DNA from: Streptomyces justiciae
GTDB lineage: Bacteria > Actinomycetota > Actinomycetes > Streptomycetales > Streptomycetaceae
Direction: 5' to 3'
NCBI RefSeq assembly: GCF_015163075.1
Contig: NZ_JADDXU010000001.1
Location: 496,001-560,000 of the forward strand
Length of the DNA stretch: 64,000 nucleotides
This document shows positions 42,063 through 51,260 of this stretch, piece by piece (position 1 is the first letter of the stretch; each line of letters starts with the position of its first letter). Below the pieces are notes generated by a model. It made no database searches, was not told where the DNA came from, and was given only the letters and a program-made list of their open reading frames with translations. The position numbers and the translations under genes were made by a program.

Positions 42063-44491
42063 TGCGTCCCAACGGCCTGGCCCGCGCAGCCCTCCGCTTC
42101 CGCCCCTCCGCGTTCGTCGGCACCTTCGTGGCCCTCGTCATGGCCGCCGCGATCGTGTCGGCCTGCGGCATCCTCCTGGAGACCGGCGTCCGCGCCGAGG
42201 TCCCGCCCGGCCGCTACGCGGGCGCCCCCGTCGTGGCCGCCGCCGACCAGCAGGCCCACTACGGCAAGGGCGACAGCGCCGACAGCGAACCGGTCCCCGA
42301 CCGCGCCCGCCTCGACGCCACCCTGGTAGCCAAGGCGGCCAGCGCCCCCGGCGCCCGCACCGCCGTACCCGACGTCACCTTCCCGGTCACCGGCCCGCAC
42401 GGCCCCCTCACCGCCCACAACTGGTCCGCCACCGCCTTCACCGGCGAACACCTCACCGCGGGCCACGCCCCCAACCCCGGCGAAGTGGTCCTGGGCAACG
42501 CAGAGATCGGCGACCGCGTCACCCTCACCACCCCCGACGGCACCCACACCTACCGCGTCTCCGGCACGACCACCGCACCCGGCGTCTGGCTGGCCGACAC
42601 GGAAGCCGTACGAGTCTCAGGGCACCCGGGCCGCATCGACGCCATCGCCGTACTCCCGAAGCCCGACGTCGCCACCGGCACCCTGGCGGCCCAGGTCGCC
42701 CACGCCCTGGACGGCCAGGCCAAGATCCACACCGGGGACGGCCGCGGCACCGTCGCGGACCCCACCCTCGACGAGGCCAAAGAGGTCCTCATCGGCATCG
42801 GCGGCTCCTTCGGCGGCGTCGCCACGGTCGTCGCCATGTTCACCGCGGCCGGCACCATCGCCCTGGCCGTCGGCCAACGCGCCCGCGAGTTCGCCCTGCT
42901 GCGCGCCATCGGCACCACCCCGCGCCAGATCCGCCGCACCATCGCCACCGAGACCCTCCTCGCCGCCCCGCTCGCGGCCGCCCTCGGCTGTCTGCCGGGC
43001 ACGGCCCTCGCGGCCTGGTGGCTGGACCAACTCCGCGACCGGGGCGCGGTCCCGGAACAGGTCGACCTGGCCGTCTCCTGGATCCCCCTCGTCTCCGCGA
43101 CCGGCGCCGTACTCCTCACCGCCCTCCTCTCCGGCTACATCGCCGCCCACCGCAGCTCCCGCATCAAGCCGGGCCAGGCGCTGAGCGAGGCGAGCGTGGA
43201 GCGGCTGCGCGTCGGCTGGATCCGCACCCCGCTCGGCCTCGCCGCGGTCGCGGGCGGGATCGTCTGCGCCGCCCTGTCCGCCTCCCTGACGGGCGAGGAC
43301 GCGGCCAACGCGGCCCTCGGGATCGTCGTGCTCTTCATGCTCGCCGTGGGCCTGCTCGGCCCGCTGGTCGCCCGTGCCTGCGCGGCCCTGTTCGGCCTGC
43401 CGCTGCGCGGCGGAAGCGCCTCCGCGGCCCTGGCCGCCGCCAACTCCCGTACCAACGCCCGCCGTCTGGCCTCCGCGATCACCCCGATCGTGCTCGCGAT
43501 GGCGTTCTCCTCGGTGCTGGTCTTCCTGCACACCAGTGAGGACCACGTCACCGCCCAGCAGCAGCGCGACGGCATCACCGCCGACCACATCGTCACCGCC
43601 CCGGACGGCGCCCCCGGCCTAGCCCCCGACGCCGTACGACGGGCCGAGGGCACCCCTGAAGTCCGGGCCGCCATCGGCCTGTTGAAGACCTCCGTGCTCG
43701 TCCCCGGTTCGGGCGGCGCCCTGGAGGCGGCCACCGCACAGGGCGTCACCGGCTCCGCCCGCGACCTGGCCGCCGTACAGGACCTGGACGTCAAGGCGGG
43801 CCAACTGGCCGTGAAGCGAGGCGAGATCGCGATCGACGCGTCCCTCGCCGACAACGCGGACGTCCGGGTCGGCGACCGCCTCCACCTCCGCCTGCCCGAC
43901 GGCACGAAGGCGTCGCCGCGGGTCGTGGCGACGTACGGCCGCGGCCTGGGCCTCGCCCAAGTCACCCTGAGCCGAACCGACTTGAAAGGCCACGTCACCT
44001 CGGCCTACGACACGGAACTGTGGACCAAGGGCGGCACGACAGCCGGTCTCAAGGCGCTCGGCACCGTTCGGGACCGCGACGGCTACACCACCGCCCAGTC
44101 CGTGGACCGCGAGCTCAACGCCTGGGCGAACAACCTCATGGCGGCCGTCCTCGGCGGCTTCGCGGCCGTCGCCGCCGTCAACACCCTGGTGATGACCGTC
44201 CTCGACCGCCGCCGCGAACTCGGCACGCTCCGCCTCATCGGCTCCACCCGCCGCCAGGTGCTGCGGATGATCCGCTGGGAGGCCCTGCTGGTCGCCCTCG
44301 CCGGCATCGCCCTCGGCACCGCGATCGCCCTCGCCACACTCGTGCCGATGATGAACGGGCTGACGGGACAGGGCCCTTACATCCCACCGCTGATGTACGG
44401 AGCCTTCGCGGGAACCATCGTCGCGCTCGGCCTGACCGCGGTCACCCTCCCCGCCAAGGCGGCGCTCCGCAGGGAGACACTGGACGAGTGA
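42062..44491 (+). CDS. FtsX-like ABC transporter permease
   Basis: 809 residues with the duplicated FtsX layout: an N-terminal helix, a periplasmic-type domain (residues about 50-240), helices with AREFALLRAIGTTPRQIRR, three or four more helices, a second extracytoplasmic domain (about 475-675) and a final helix bundle with RRELGTLRLIGSTRRQVLRM. The two LRxIGxTxRQ loops contact the ATPase. ATG 42062 shares a base with the ATPase stop. Together they form an extruding or force-transmitting ABC system. Confidence 0.93.
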   Translation: MRPNGLARAALRFRPSAFVGTFVALVMAAAIVSACGILLETGVRAEVPPGRYAGAPVVAAADQQAHYGKGDSADSEPVPDRARLDATLVAKAASAPGARTAVPDVTFPVTGPHGPLTAHNWSATAFTGEHLTAGHAPNPGEVVLGNAEIGDRVTLTTPDGTHTYRVSGTTTAPGVWLADTEAVRVSGHPGRIDAIAVLPKPDVATGTLAAQVAHALDGQAKIHTGDGRGTVADPTLDEAKEVLIGIGGSFGGVATVVAMFTAAGTIALAVGQRAREFALLRAIGTTPRQIRRTIATETLLAAPLAAALGCLPGTALAAWWLDQLRDRGAVPEQVDLAVSWIPLVSATGAVLLTALLSGYIAAHRSSRIKPGQALSEASVERLRVGWIRTPLGLAAVAGGIVCAALSASLTGEDAANAALGIVVLFMLAVGLLGPLVARACAALFGLPLRGGSASAALAAANSRTNARRLASAITPIVLAMAFSSVLVFLHTSEDHVTAQQQRDGITADHIVTAPDGAPGLAPDAVRRAEGTPEVRAAIGLLKTSVLVPGSGGALEAATAQGVTGSARDLAAVQDLDVKAGQLAVKRGEIAIDASLADNADVRVGDRLHLRLPDGTKASPRVVATYGRGLGLAQVTLSRTDLKGHVTSAYDTELWTKGGTTAGLKALGTVRDRDGYTTAQSVDRELNAWANNLMAAVLGGFAAVAAVNTLVMTVLDRRRELGTLRLIGSTRRQVLRMIRWEALLVALAGIALGTAIALATLVPMMNGLTGQGPYIPPLMYGAFAGTIVALGLTAVTLPAKAALRRETLDE

Positions 44492-44952
44492 CCGAACCAC
44501 TGACATTGGCCGAGATCGAGTCCCTCGCCCGCACCGCCCACGAGGGCCAGACCGACAAGGCCGGACGCCCCTACGCCGAACACCTCCAGGCCGTCGCGGA
44601 AGGCGTCCGAGCAAGGGGCGGCGACCCCGACCAGATAGCGGCGGCCTGGCTCCACGACGCCGTCGAGGACGCCGCCCTCTCCGAACAGTGGCTGGCAGAG
44701 GCCGCACTGAGCCCCCGTACGAAGGACATCGTGCGAGCGGTCACCAAGCGACCGGGGGAGCCCCCCGAGACGTACGCGACCCGCATCCTCGCCACCCCGG
44801 GCGCCCTGCTGGTGAAGGAGGCGGACCTGTCCCACAACGCAGACCCGGCCCGCCTAGAAGTCCTGGACCCCCCGACCCGCGACCGCCTGACCGAGAAGTA
44901 CGCGAACATGCGCAACCATCTAGGTCTCAACTCCAGTCCGACAACGCCCTAA
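44488..44952 (+). CDS. HD-domain protein (RelA/SpoT hydrolase-like, short)
   Basis: 154 residues. The N-terminal TAHEGQTDKAGRPYAEHL, WLHDAVEDA and KEADLSHNAD carry the His...His-Asp...Asp metal ligands of an HD_4 domain, like the hydrolase half of RelA/SpoT. No synthetase or TGS domain is present, so it could be a small alarmone hydrolase or a general phosphohydrolase. GTG 44488 overlaps the permease stop (GTGA), coupling it to the ABC genes. Confidence 0.82.
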   Translation: MTEPLTLAEIESLARTAHEGQTDKAGRPYAEHLQAVAEGVRARGGDPDQIAAAWLHDAVEDAALSEQWLAEAALSPRTKDIVRAVTKRPGEPPETYATRILATPGALLVKEADLSHNADPARLEVLDPPTRDRLTEKYANMRNHLGLNSSPTTP

Positions 44953-44984
44953 AGGGGCGCGGGGAACTGCGCGACCAGCCACAG
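44952..44984. repeat. dispersed GGGGCGCGGGGAACTG repeat, copy A
   Basis: Contains GGGGCGCGGGGAACTGCGCG, followed by ACCAGCCACA. It begins at the stop codon of the HD gene. Two further copies are at 51002-51043 and 57922-57965. Confidence 0.8.
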
Positions 44985-45011
44985 CGGAGCCGCGGCCGAA
45001 CGACGAAGCAA

Positions 45012-46172
45012 CTACGCCGGCACCTTCTCGCGAACCTGCCGCTCCCGCGCCATCTCCGTCGCATCCCTCCTGAACGCCCACGCCATCTTCGGCTCCATGG
45101 CGAACCGGAACACCCGCTGCACAGGCTTGGTGCACAGCGCGGTGACGACGGCAGCGGCAACCAGACTCACGAAGATCTCGCCGAGAGGCCGATGCAGCCA
45201 GGCATGGTCGAACCAGCCCTGATAGTCCCCGGCCTTCACCAGGAACCCGTGCAGCAGATAGCCGTAGAGCGTGCCCGCACCCAGCGCCGTGAACCACATC
45301 TTCCGCCGCGGCACCCAGGCGAAGAAGCAGGCGGTCAGCAGCAGCGAGCAGCCGAACATCGCGAGCACCATCACCGGACCGACCCACCACGGGGCGCCCA
45401 GGTCCTGGGCGGCGTCCCGGTGGTAGAACCACGCGGTGTTCATGCGCGGCACCGCCCACCAGCCGACGGCCAGCGCGGCGGCGAACACCGGCACGGCCAG
45501 GATCCGCATCCGCCAGGTCCGCACCATGTGGAAGTGCTCGGCCTTCATGCACAGCCCGAGGACAAAGTACGGAAGGAACTGCAACACCCGCTGGAGGTCC
45601 AGGTCGTTGCCGATGGACGGCGCCACGGACGCCAGCATGGCGACGCCGAGGGCGAAGGGGAGCGGCCAGCGGATCAGCTTCAGGACCGGGGTGCACAGCC
45701 GCCAGACGAACAACGCGCACAGGAACCAGGTCAGATACCAGGGGTCGAGCAGGCTGATGTCCTTGCCGGAGTCGCCGCCGACCGTGCGGTCGAAGAGGAC
45801 GTACGCCGTCTCGAAGAGGACGTACGGCACCGCCACGCCCGTGATCAGCCGCTTGAGCCGGTCGGGACGCATGTCGAAACTGCGGGAGAAGAAGCCGGAG
45901 ATGATGATGAACGCCGGCATGTGGAAGGAGTACACGACCGTGTACACGCCCTCCAGGATGCGACTGTCGCCCTTGAGAGGCTCCCAGGCGTGACCGACCG
46001 CGACGAGCACGATCGCCAGGTACTTGGCGTTGTCGAAGAACGCGTCACGCTGCTTGCCCTGTGGCTTGTGCCGAGGCTGCGCTTGAGCGAGCGGTGAGCG
46101 GGGGCTCGGCACTCCGGGTGCCGACGACTGTGCCGACGGGAGCGGCACTCGGGGCGAGGCGGCGTGGAACAT
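45012..46172 (-). CDS. membrane acyltransferase (acyltransferase_3 family)
   Basis: 386 residues with about 10 membrane segments. RDAFFDNAKYLAIVLVAVGH near the start and FHMPAFIIISGFFS are the characteristic motifs of acyltransferase-3 proteins (NolL/OafA/fucose acetylase type), which O-acylate sugars or lipids. The C-terminal tail is basic and cytoplasmic. ATG 46172 is the most likely start; an in-frame start at 46223 is possible. No glycan cluster lies beside it, so the acceptor is unknown. Confidence 0.85.
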   Translation of the reverse strand: MFHAASPRVPLPSAQSSAPGVPSPRSPLAQAQPRHKPQGKQRDAFFDNAKYLAIVLVAVGHAWEPLKGDSRILEGVYTVVYSFHMPAFIIISGFFSRSFDMRPDRLKRLITGVAVPYVLFETAYVLFDRTVGGDSGKDISLLDPWYLTWFLCALFVWRLCTPVLKLIRWPLPFALGVAMLASVAPSIGNDLDLQRVLQFLPYFVLGLCMKAEHFHMVRTWRMRILAVPVFAAALAVGWWAVPRMNTAWFYHRDAAQDLGAPWWVGPVMVLAMFGCSLLLTACFFAWVPRRKMWFTALGAGTLYGYLLHGFLVKAGDYQGWFDHAWLHRPLGEIFVSLVAAAVVTALCTKPVQRVFRFAMEPKMAWAFRRDATEMARERQVREKVPA

Positions 46173-46706
46173 CTGAGGCACCCTAGCGTTGTCTGTCCGA
46201 TTTCGTAAAACCGGCCACGTCATTCCTGGTTATCGGCTTCGGGTACCCGATATTTCGGCAGGCCGACGCCATTTTCCACGTGACGGTGAACACAGCGAAT
46301 GGATAGGCCCAGTCGTCACCGCAAGGGTCGTATTGGTGTGATTCATCCCGACTAAATAGGGCATATGACCAGCAGGCGACTCCGGTGGAATGTCCGCTTC
46401 CTGTGGGCCCGTTGTGGCCGCCGCTCATTTTCGAATTACCTGCGAACGGGATGTGTGGAGACCGAAACGATCCGGTCGAATTCCCTGTGCGATCCCCGTG
46501 TGAGTGCGCGCTCGAATTGCTGTACGGAACTAGGGGTGTTGGTCACGGACCCGGACGGCGCCGCACAGTTCGGGCACAGGTGTGGTCAACGATGTCTCAC
46601 CTGCCGCATACAGCGGCTTGGTTGGTGGCACGATGGTTCTGGCGGGGGTGCGCGGGGCTGGCACCCCCGGGCCGGGAGAGCGGACCGACCTAGGGTGTGA
46701 TCAGTT
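46173..46706. other. 534-bp intergenic region without a convincing gene
   Basis: This region is less G+C-rich than its surroundings and separates divergent genes. Short open frames exist on both strands but lack codon bias and ribosome binding sites. Only a weak dyad is visible, GGGGGTGC-N9-GCACCCCC (46644-46668). It probably holds the promoters of the two flanking genes. Confidence 0.6.
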
Positions 46707-46901
46707 GTGGCCATTTCGCTGTCAGTGGTGCTGCTGTTGGCGATCATCATGGTGGTGTTGATCCGTGGCGGGTCCCTCAAGGCCGGACCCGCGGTCGTGG
46801 CCGTGCTGTTCGGCTTCTTCCTCGCCTCGACAGGCATGGCCGACGACATCCAGCGCTTCCTCAACTCGATAGCGGAGACCATCAACTCGATCCAGTTCTG
46901 A
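46707..46901 (+). CDS. small two-helix membrane protein
   Basis: 64 residues from GTG 46707. Two hydrophobic segments, AISLSVVLLLAIIMVVLI and AGPAVVAVLFGFFLAST, are followed by an amphipathic tail DDIQRFLNSIAETINSI. I recall similar short proteins near tig in other streptomycetes, but the function is unknown. The ribosome binding site is weak. It lies 73 bases upstream of the decayed kinase gene. Confidence 0.7.
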   Translation: MAISLSVVLLLAIIMVVLIRGGSLKAGPAVVAVLFGFFLASTGMADDIQRFLNSIAETINSIQF

Positions 46902-47043
46902 CCCCGTTGAGCCGCCGGGCTAGGCTGACCAGCCCGGTCACGGGGGCCGGTGACGGACGGGGGAACGTACGGGGATGGCGCTGCGCGACTCGGACCCGGC
47001 GGAAGTGGGCGGTTACCGCATCGAGGACCGGCTGGGCAGCGGT

Positions 47044-47088
47044 GATGGGGGTCCCCCCGCTCGAGCGAAGTCGAGAGTGGGGGAGGGT
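47044..47088. repeat. 45-bp dispersed repeat, copy 2, inside the kinase glycine loop
   Basis: Identical to 25531-25575 except for one base (GTCGAG for GCCGAG). It replaces the codons that would encode the G-x-G-x-x-G loop. Confidence 0.85.
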
Positions 47089-47528
47089 GTGGTCATCTCG
47101 CCCGCTCCGCCTCCGGCCGCCGCCTCGCGGTCAAGGTCGTGCACGGCCAGTACGCGGACGACGACGAGTTCCGCGCCCGGTTCCGCCGCGAGGTGGACGC
47201 CGCCCGCCAGGTCAGCGGCGCCTTCACCGCACCCGTCGTGGACGCGGACGCCGACGCGCCGCGCCCCTGGATGGCCATGCTCTCCATACCGGGCGCCGAC
47301 CTCGGCACCCACATACGCGTCCACGGCCCTCTGCCGCCGTCCCGCGCCCGGGAGTTGGCCGCCGGCCTTGCCGAGGCCCTGCGCGACATCCACCGCGCCG
47401 GCGTCGTCCACCAGGACCTCAAACCCGCCAATGTGATGCTCGCCGACGACGGCCCCCGCGTCATCGACTTCGGCATCTCCCGCGCCACCGAGCTCGCCGC
47501 CTCCGACGCTCTCACCCAGACCGGCCGC

Positions 47529-47540
47529 GATGGGGGAGGG
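47529..47540. repeat. possible remnant of the 45-bp repeat
   Basis: GATGGGGGAGGG equals the left end GATGGGGG joined to the right end AGGG of the repeat. It sits at a frameshift where GRVMGTPPF would be expected. Confidence 0.4.
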
Positions 47541-49008
47541 CACCCCGCCCTTCATGTCCCCGGAACAGTTCTCCGCCCCGCACGAGGTGGGCCCCGCGGC
47601 GGACATCTTCTCCCTCGGCGCGGTGGTCGCCTTCGCCGCCTCCGGCAAGGGCCCGTTCGACAGCCCGAGCCCCTACGAGACGGCGATCCGCGTGGCCGAG
47701 GGCACCCCGGAACTCACCGACGTCCACCCGGAGTTGTTCCCCTTCATTCGTCTCTGCCTGGAGAAGGAGCCCAAGTCCCGCCCCACGGCCGACGAGTTGC
47801 TCCGCCTGCTGCGTGACGGCACCCTGCCCACCACCGGCCCCCCGACCCTCGTCGACCCCGCGCCCCCGCCGACGCCGCGGCCGCCTCTGGCTCGCCGCGA
47901 CGGCGGGCGCCGCCGTCCTCGCGGCCATCGTCGGCACCACCCTCGCCCTCACCGACGACGAGGCCACCGACCCGGGAAACCTCCCCACCGGCTGGGAGGC
48001 CTGGCACCGGCAGGCGAAGGACCCCAGCGTCGACAAGGACCCGATGGGCCCCACCGCCCTCTTCAACCACTGCGTCGCCTCCGGCACCTCCCTGGTCTGC
48101 GCGGGCGACGAGATCATGGCCACCCGCTTCGCCCTGGCCGACGGCGCCAACACCTGGGGCCGGCCCATCGACCCCGACCGCCGAGGACACCGACTTCGGC
48201 AGCAGCAGCTCCGGCGCGGCACGATCATCGGCGCCCGCGACGGCCGCGTGTACGTCTACGGCGCCGACGACCGGCCCACCGGCGGCCAGACGTCGTACCC
48301 GACCCGCTACACGATCCAGGCCCTGGACGCCGAGACCGGGAAGCCGGCCTGGAAGACGGTCACCGCCGACAGCGCGGACGGCACCGAGCCGAGCAGCGAC
48401 CAGGGCGCCTCCGCCGCCGTCCCCGCGGGCGTCGTCACCGTCTACGGCAGGACGGGCAACCAGTACGCCCTCCTCGACGCCGAGATCGGCAGGATCCGCT
48501 GGAAGCGCCCCTTGCCGAACCCGAACCAGTACATGAGCCTCCTCCGCAGTGCCGGCGGACAGGCGTACTTGCTCACCGCGAAGTACACGACCGACGACAT
48601 CGAGAACACGAACGTCAGCCAGCTCGACCCGGCCACCGGAAAGCCCCGCTGGACGGTCAAGCTCAAGGGCGACATCGACATCGTCGGCCGGCGCGACGGC
48701 CGCCTGCTGCTGCTCAACACCACCGGCCCTCGCCGCACCCTGACCCTGATCAAGACGTCCACGCACATCGTCACCACGGTGAAGCTCGCCAAGCCCCAGC
48801 CGGAGGCCGCGACCCCGACCCTCGCCAGCTGTGGGAGGGCAACTCCGGCGTGGAACTCGCGGGCCCGCCCACCGCCTCCCGCACCCACCTCTACCTGGCG
48901 TCCCCCTCACCCTGGTCGGCGACGCCCTCTACGTCCCGTACGGCCTGCGCTCGGTCTGCACGGTCGACGTACGAACGCTCTGACCTGGGACGACGGCCTG
49001 GTACGACG

Positions 49009-49041
49009 AGAGGGCCCGGTTCCTCAGGAACCGGGCCCTCT
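49009..49041. terminator. terminator between the kinase pseudogene and tRNA-Gly
   Basis: 15-bp perfect stem AGAGGGCCCGGTTCC and its complement, with a 3-base loop; suitable for both strands. Confidence 0.85.
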
Positions 49042-49051
49042 GCCGTGTCAG

Positions 49052-49122
49052 AGCGGGCGACGGGAATCGAACCCGCGTAGCTAGTTTGGAAGACTAGGGC
49101 TCTACCATTGAGCTACGCCCGC
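49052..49122 (-). tRNA. tRNA-Gly (anticodon TCC)
   Basis: 71 bases. Acceptor stem GCGGGCG/CGCCCGC, D arm TAGCTCAATGGTAGAGC, anticodon loop CTTCCAA (anticodon TCC), T arm CGGGTTCGATTCCCG, discriminator T. CCA is not encoded. It reads GGA and GGG codons, which are minor here. Confidence 0.96.
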
Positions 49123-49274
49123 ACAGGACGCGCCGCAGGTCGGAGGACCGCGGCACAGAAGGCATCGTAGCGGGTCGGCCCCCTTCGCCGCACACCCCGG
49201 CCAACCTTGCGGCGCAGCCCGTAAATGCGGCGATCCCATGGCCTGCGGGCATGTACCCTACGTGTCGCACCAGA

Positions 49275-49351
49275 CGGGGTGTGGCGCAGCTTGGTAGCGC
49301 GTCCGCTTTGGGAGCGGAAGGCCGTGGGTTCAAATCCCGCCACCCCGACCA
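49275..49351 (+). tRNA. tRNA-Pro (anticodon TGG)
   Basis: 77 bases including an encoded CCA. Acceptor CGGGGTG/CACCCCG, anticodon loop TTTGGGA (anticodon TGG), T arm GTGGGTTCAAATCCCGC. It lies upstream of tig in the same orientation. Confidence 0.96.
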
Positions 49352-49368
49352 TCTTGCTTGATCGCCTT

Positions 49369-49397
49369 TTGGGGCGTGTCGTGGCTGCGGTTACTAT
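49369..49397 (+). promoter_or_regulatory. probable promoter of tig
   Basis: TTGGGG (49369-49374), a 17-base spacer and TACTAT (49392-49397). An ATGCA-AGC-TGCAT dyad overlaps the likely start site. Confidence 0.5.
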
Positions 49398-49517
49398 GCA
49401 AGCTGCATGCCCGTGTGTCTCTCGTCCGACCCCGACGACATCCTCCGGGCGGCGAATCCGCCGGAGCCGTTCTGGCCCCGGCAGAATCCAAGAAGTCAGC
49501 CACAAGGAGACCGAACC

Positions 49518-50915
49518 GTGAAGAGCGCCGTTGAGAACCTGAACCCGACGCGGGTTCGGCTCACTGTCGAGGTGCCCTTCGAGGAGCTCAAGGACAGCCT
49601 CGACGCGGCGTACAAGAAGATCAACCAGCAGGTCACGGTGAAGGGCTTCCGCAAGGGCAAGATCCCGGCCCGCGTCATCGACCAGCGGTTCGGCCGCGGT
49701 GCGGTCCTGGAGGAGGCGGTCAACGACGCGCTTCCGAAGTTCTACACCGAGGCGGTCAACGAGGCCGACCTGGACGTCCTCGGCCAGCCCGAGGTGGACA
49801 TCACGGAGCTGAAGGACGGCGACACGCTGAACTTCACCGCCGAGGTCGACATCCGCCCCGCCCTCGAGATCCCGGACTTCTCCGGCATCGAGGTCGAGGT
49901 CGACGCCGTCGAGGTCACCGACGAGGACGTCGACAAGTCCGTCGAGCAGCTCCGTGAGCGCTTCGCCTCCACCTCCCCGGTCGAGCGCGCCGCCGAGGAC
50001 GGCGACGTCGTCACGATCGACCTGGAGGCCAAGGTCGACGGAGAGGTCCTCGAGGACGGCATCGCCAGCGGTGTCTCCTACACCATCGGCTCCGGCGAGC
50101 TCCTCGACGGCATCGACGACGCCGTGAAGGGCCTGGAGGCCGGTGGCGAAGCCACCTTCACCTCCGAGCTCAAGGGCGGCTCCGCCGCCGGCAAGGAGGC
50201 CGAGGTCACCGTCAAGGTCACCCAGGTCGCCGCCCGCGAACTGCCCGAGCTGGACGACGAGTTCGCGCAGCTCGCCTCCGAGTTCGACACCCTCGACGAG
50301 CTGAAGGCCGACAGCCGCAAGCGCCTCGAGAACATGAAGCAGTACGACCAGGCCACCCAGGCCCAGGAGCGCGTCCTGGAGAAGCTCCTGGAGCTCGTCG
50401 AGGTGCCCGTCCCCGAGAAGCTGCTCGAGGACGAGATCAACACCCGCAAGCACAACCTGGAGCACCACCAGCTCGGCCAGATGGGCCTCGACCTCGAGAA
50501 GTACCTCGAGATCCAGGGCAAGACGGCCGAGGAGTTCGACACCGAGACCAAGGACGCCGCGGTCAAGGGCATCAAGACCCAGTTCGTCCTGGACGCCCTG
50601 GTCAAGCGCGAGAAGCTGAACGTGAACCAGGAGGAGCTCACCGAGCACCTCATGCGCCGCGCCGCCTCCTCCGGCATGTCCCCCGACCAGTTCGCCCAGG
50701 CGGTCGTCGAGGGCGGCCAGGTTCCGCTCCTCGTCGGCGAGGTCGCCCGCGGCAAGGCCCTGGCCGTCGTGGTCGAGGCCGCCACGGTGAAGGACACCAA
50801 CGGCGAGGTCATCGACCTCGACGACGAGGACGAGGTCGAGGAGGCCGCCGAGGTCGCCGCCGAGGCCACCGAGGCGGACGCCACCGAGGCCGCCACCGAG
50901 AAGACCGAGGGCTGA
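49518..50915 (+). CDS. tig: trigger factor
   Basis: 465 residues. The ribosome-binding domain carries the signature [12 protein letters not shown]. The PPIase (FKBP-like) domain follows at about residues 150-240 ([17 protein letters not shown]), then the helical chaperone arms. The C-terminus is a strongly acidic tail of Glu/Ala/Thr. It is the ribosome-associated folding chaperone. AAGGAGA at 49504-49510 fixes the start at GTG 49518; an ATG at 49407 is in frame but would translate the leader. It lies upstream of the Clp protease genes, an arrangement widespread in bacteria. Confidence 0.97.
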   Translation: MKSAVENLNPTRVRLTVEVPFEELKDSLDAAYKKINQQVTVKGFRKGKIPARVIDQRFGRGAVLEEAVNDALPKFYTEAVNEADLDVLGQPEVDITELKDGDTLNFTAEVDIRPALEIPDFSGIEVEVDAVEVTDEDVDKSVEQLRERFASTSPVERAAEDGDVVTIDLEAKVDGEVLEDGIASGVSYTIGSGELLDGIDDAVKGLEAGGEATFTSELKGGSAAGKEAEVTVKVTQVAARELPELDDEFAQLASEFDTLDELKADSRKRLENMKQYDQATQAQERVLEKLLELVEVPVPEKLLEDEINTRKHNLEHHQLGQMGLDLEKYLEIQGKTAEEFDTETKDAAVKGIKTQFVLDALVKREKLNVNQEELTEHLMRRAASSGMSPDQFAQAVVEGGQVPLLVGEVARGKALAVVVEAATVKDTNGEVIDLDDEDEVEEAAEVAAEATEADATEAATEKTEG

Positions 50916-50939
50916 GCCCACGGCACCTTGTACGTCGTA

Positions 50940-50977
50940 GGAAGGGCCCTCGGGGACATGATCCCGAGGGCCCTTCC
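50940..50977 (+). terminator. tig terminator
   Basis: 15-bp perfect stem GGAAGGGCCCTCGGG and its complement with an 8-base loop, 25 bases after the tig stop. Confidence 0.87.
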
Positions 50978-51001
50978 GGCTTGGGGCGCGGAGGTGCAGG
51001 C

Positions 51002-51043
51002 AGGGGCGCGGGGAACTGCGCGACAAGCCACGACGAACCCGCA
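51002..51043. repeat. dispersed GGGGCGCGGGGAACTG repeat, copy B
   Basis: Shares GGGGCGCGGGGAACTGCGCG with copies A and C, then GACAAGCCAC and a CCCGCA end like copy C. It follows the tig terminator. Confidence 0.8.
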
Positions 51044-51099
51044 GCCTGCCACGCACCGCGACGACCACGGCGGGTGGCGACCAAACACCCTCCGCATGC

Positions 51100-51117
51100 T
51101 CTACGCCCCCGGCGAAC
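51100..51117 (+). promoter_or_regulatory. ClgR-like binding site upstream of clpP1
   Basis: TCTACGCCCCCGGCGAAC has the CGC-N5-GCG core with flanking A/T positions described for ClgR, the activator of clpP genes in actinobacteria; only the central base departs from the corynebacterial consensus as I recall it. It lies about 145 bases before the clpP1 start. A TAGGGT box at 51156-51161 may be the promoter -10. Confidence 0.5.
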
Positions 51118-51260
51118 ACCCCCTACTCCGGGATTCCCCAGGGGGACCAGCGCGTTAGGGTCCATGAGTATGGGGCCCCCAGTCGGCCGAACCGCCGGAG
51201 GCCCCCGCAGGGAACACGTGAAGACGGCCCGGCGCCGTCGTAAGACGAGCAGGTGGATAC

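Larger units (their letters stand above)
46975..48983 (+). pseudogene. decayed serine/threonine protein kinase with PQQ-like sensor domain
   Basis: All parts of a receptor kinase can be read, but only by switching frames. ALRDSDPAEVGGYRIEDRLG leads into a broken glycine loop. A second frame from about 47091 has HLARSASGRRLAVKVVHGQ, HRAGVVHQDLKPANVMLADD and VIDFGISRA. A third, from about 47541, has TPPFMSPEQFSAPHEVGPAA. A fourth, from about 47880, has the membrane helix RLWLAATAGAAVLAAIVG and PQQ-type blades (YTIQALDAETGKPAWKTV). Further shifts near 48180, 48225, 48830 and 48900 precede the end VCTVDVRTL and TGA 48981. Neighbouring genes are intact, so this is decay rather than poor sequence. 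Confidence 0.85.

Noticed and set aside
46365..46700. A 111-codon frame upstream of the small membrane protein
   Set aside because: Cys/Arg/Trp-rich, no G/C codon bias, no ribosome binding site; overlapping frames in other phases are equally open.
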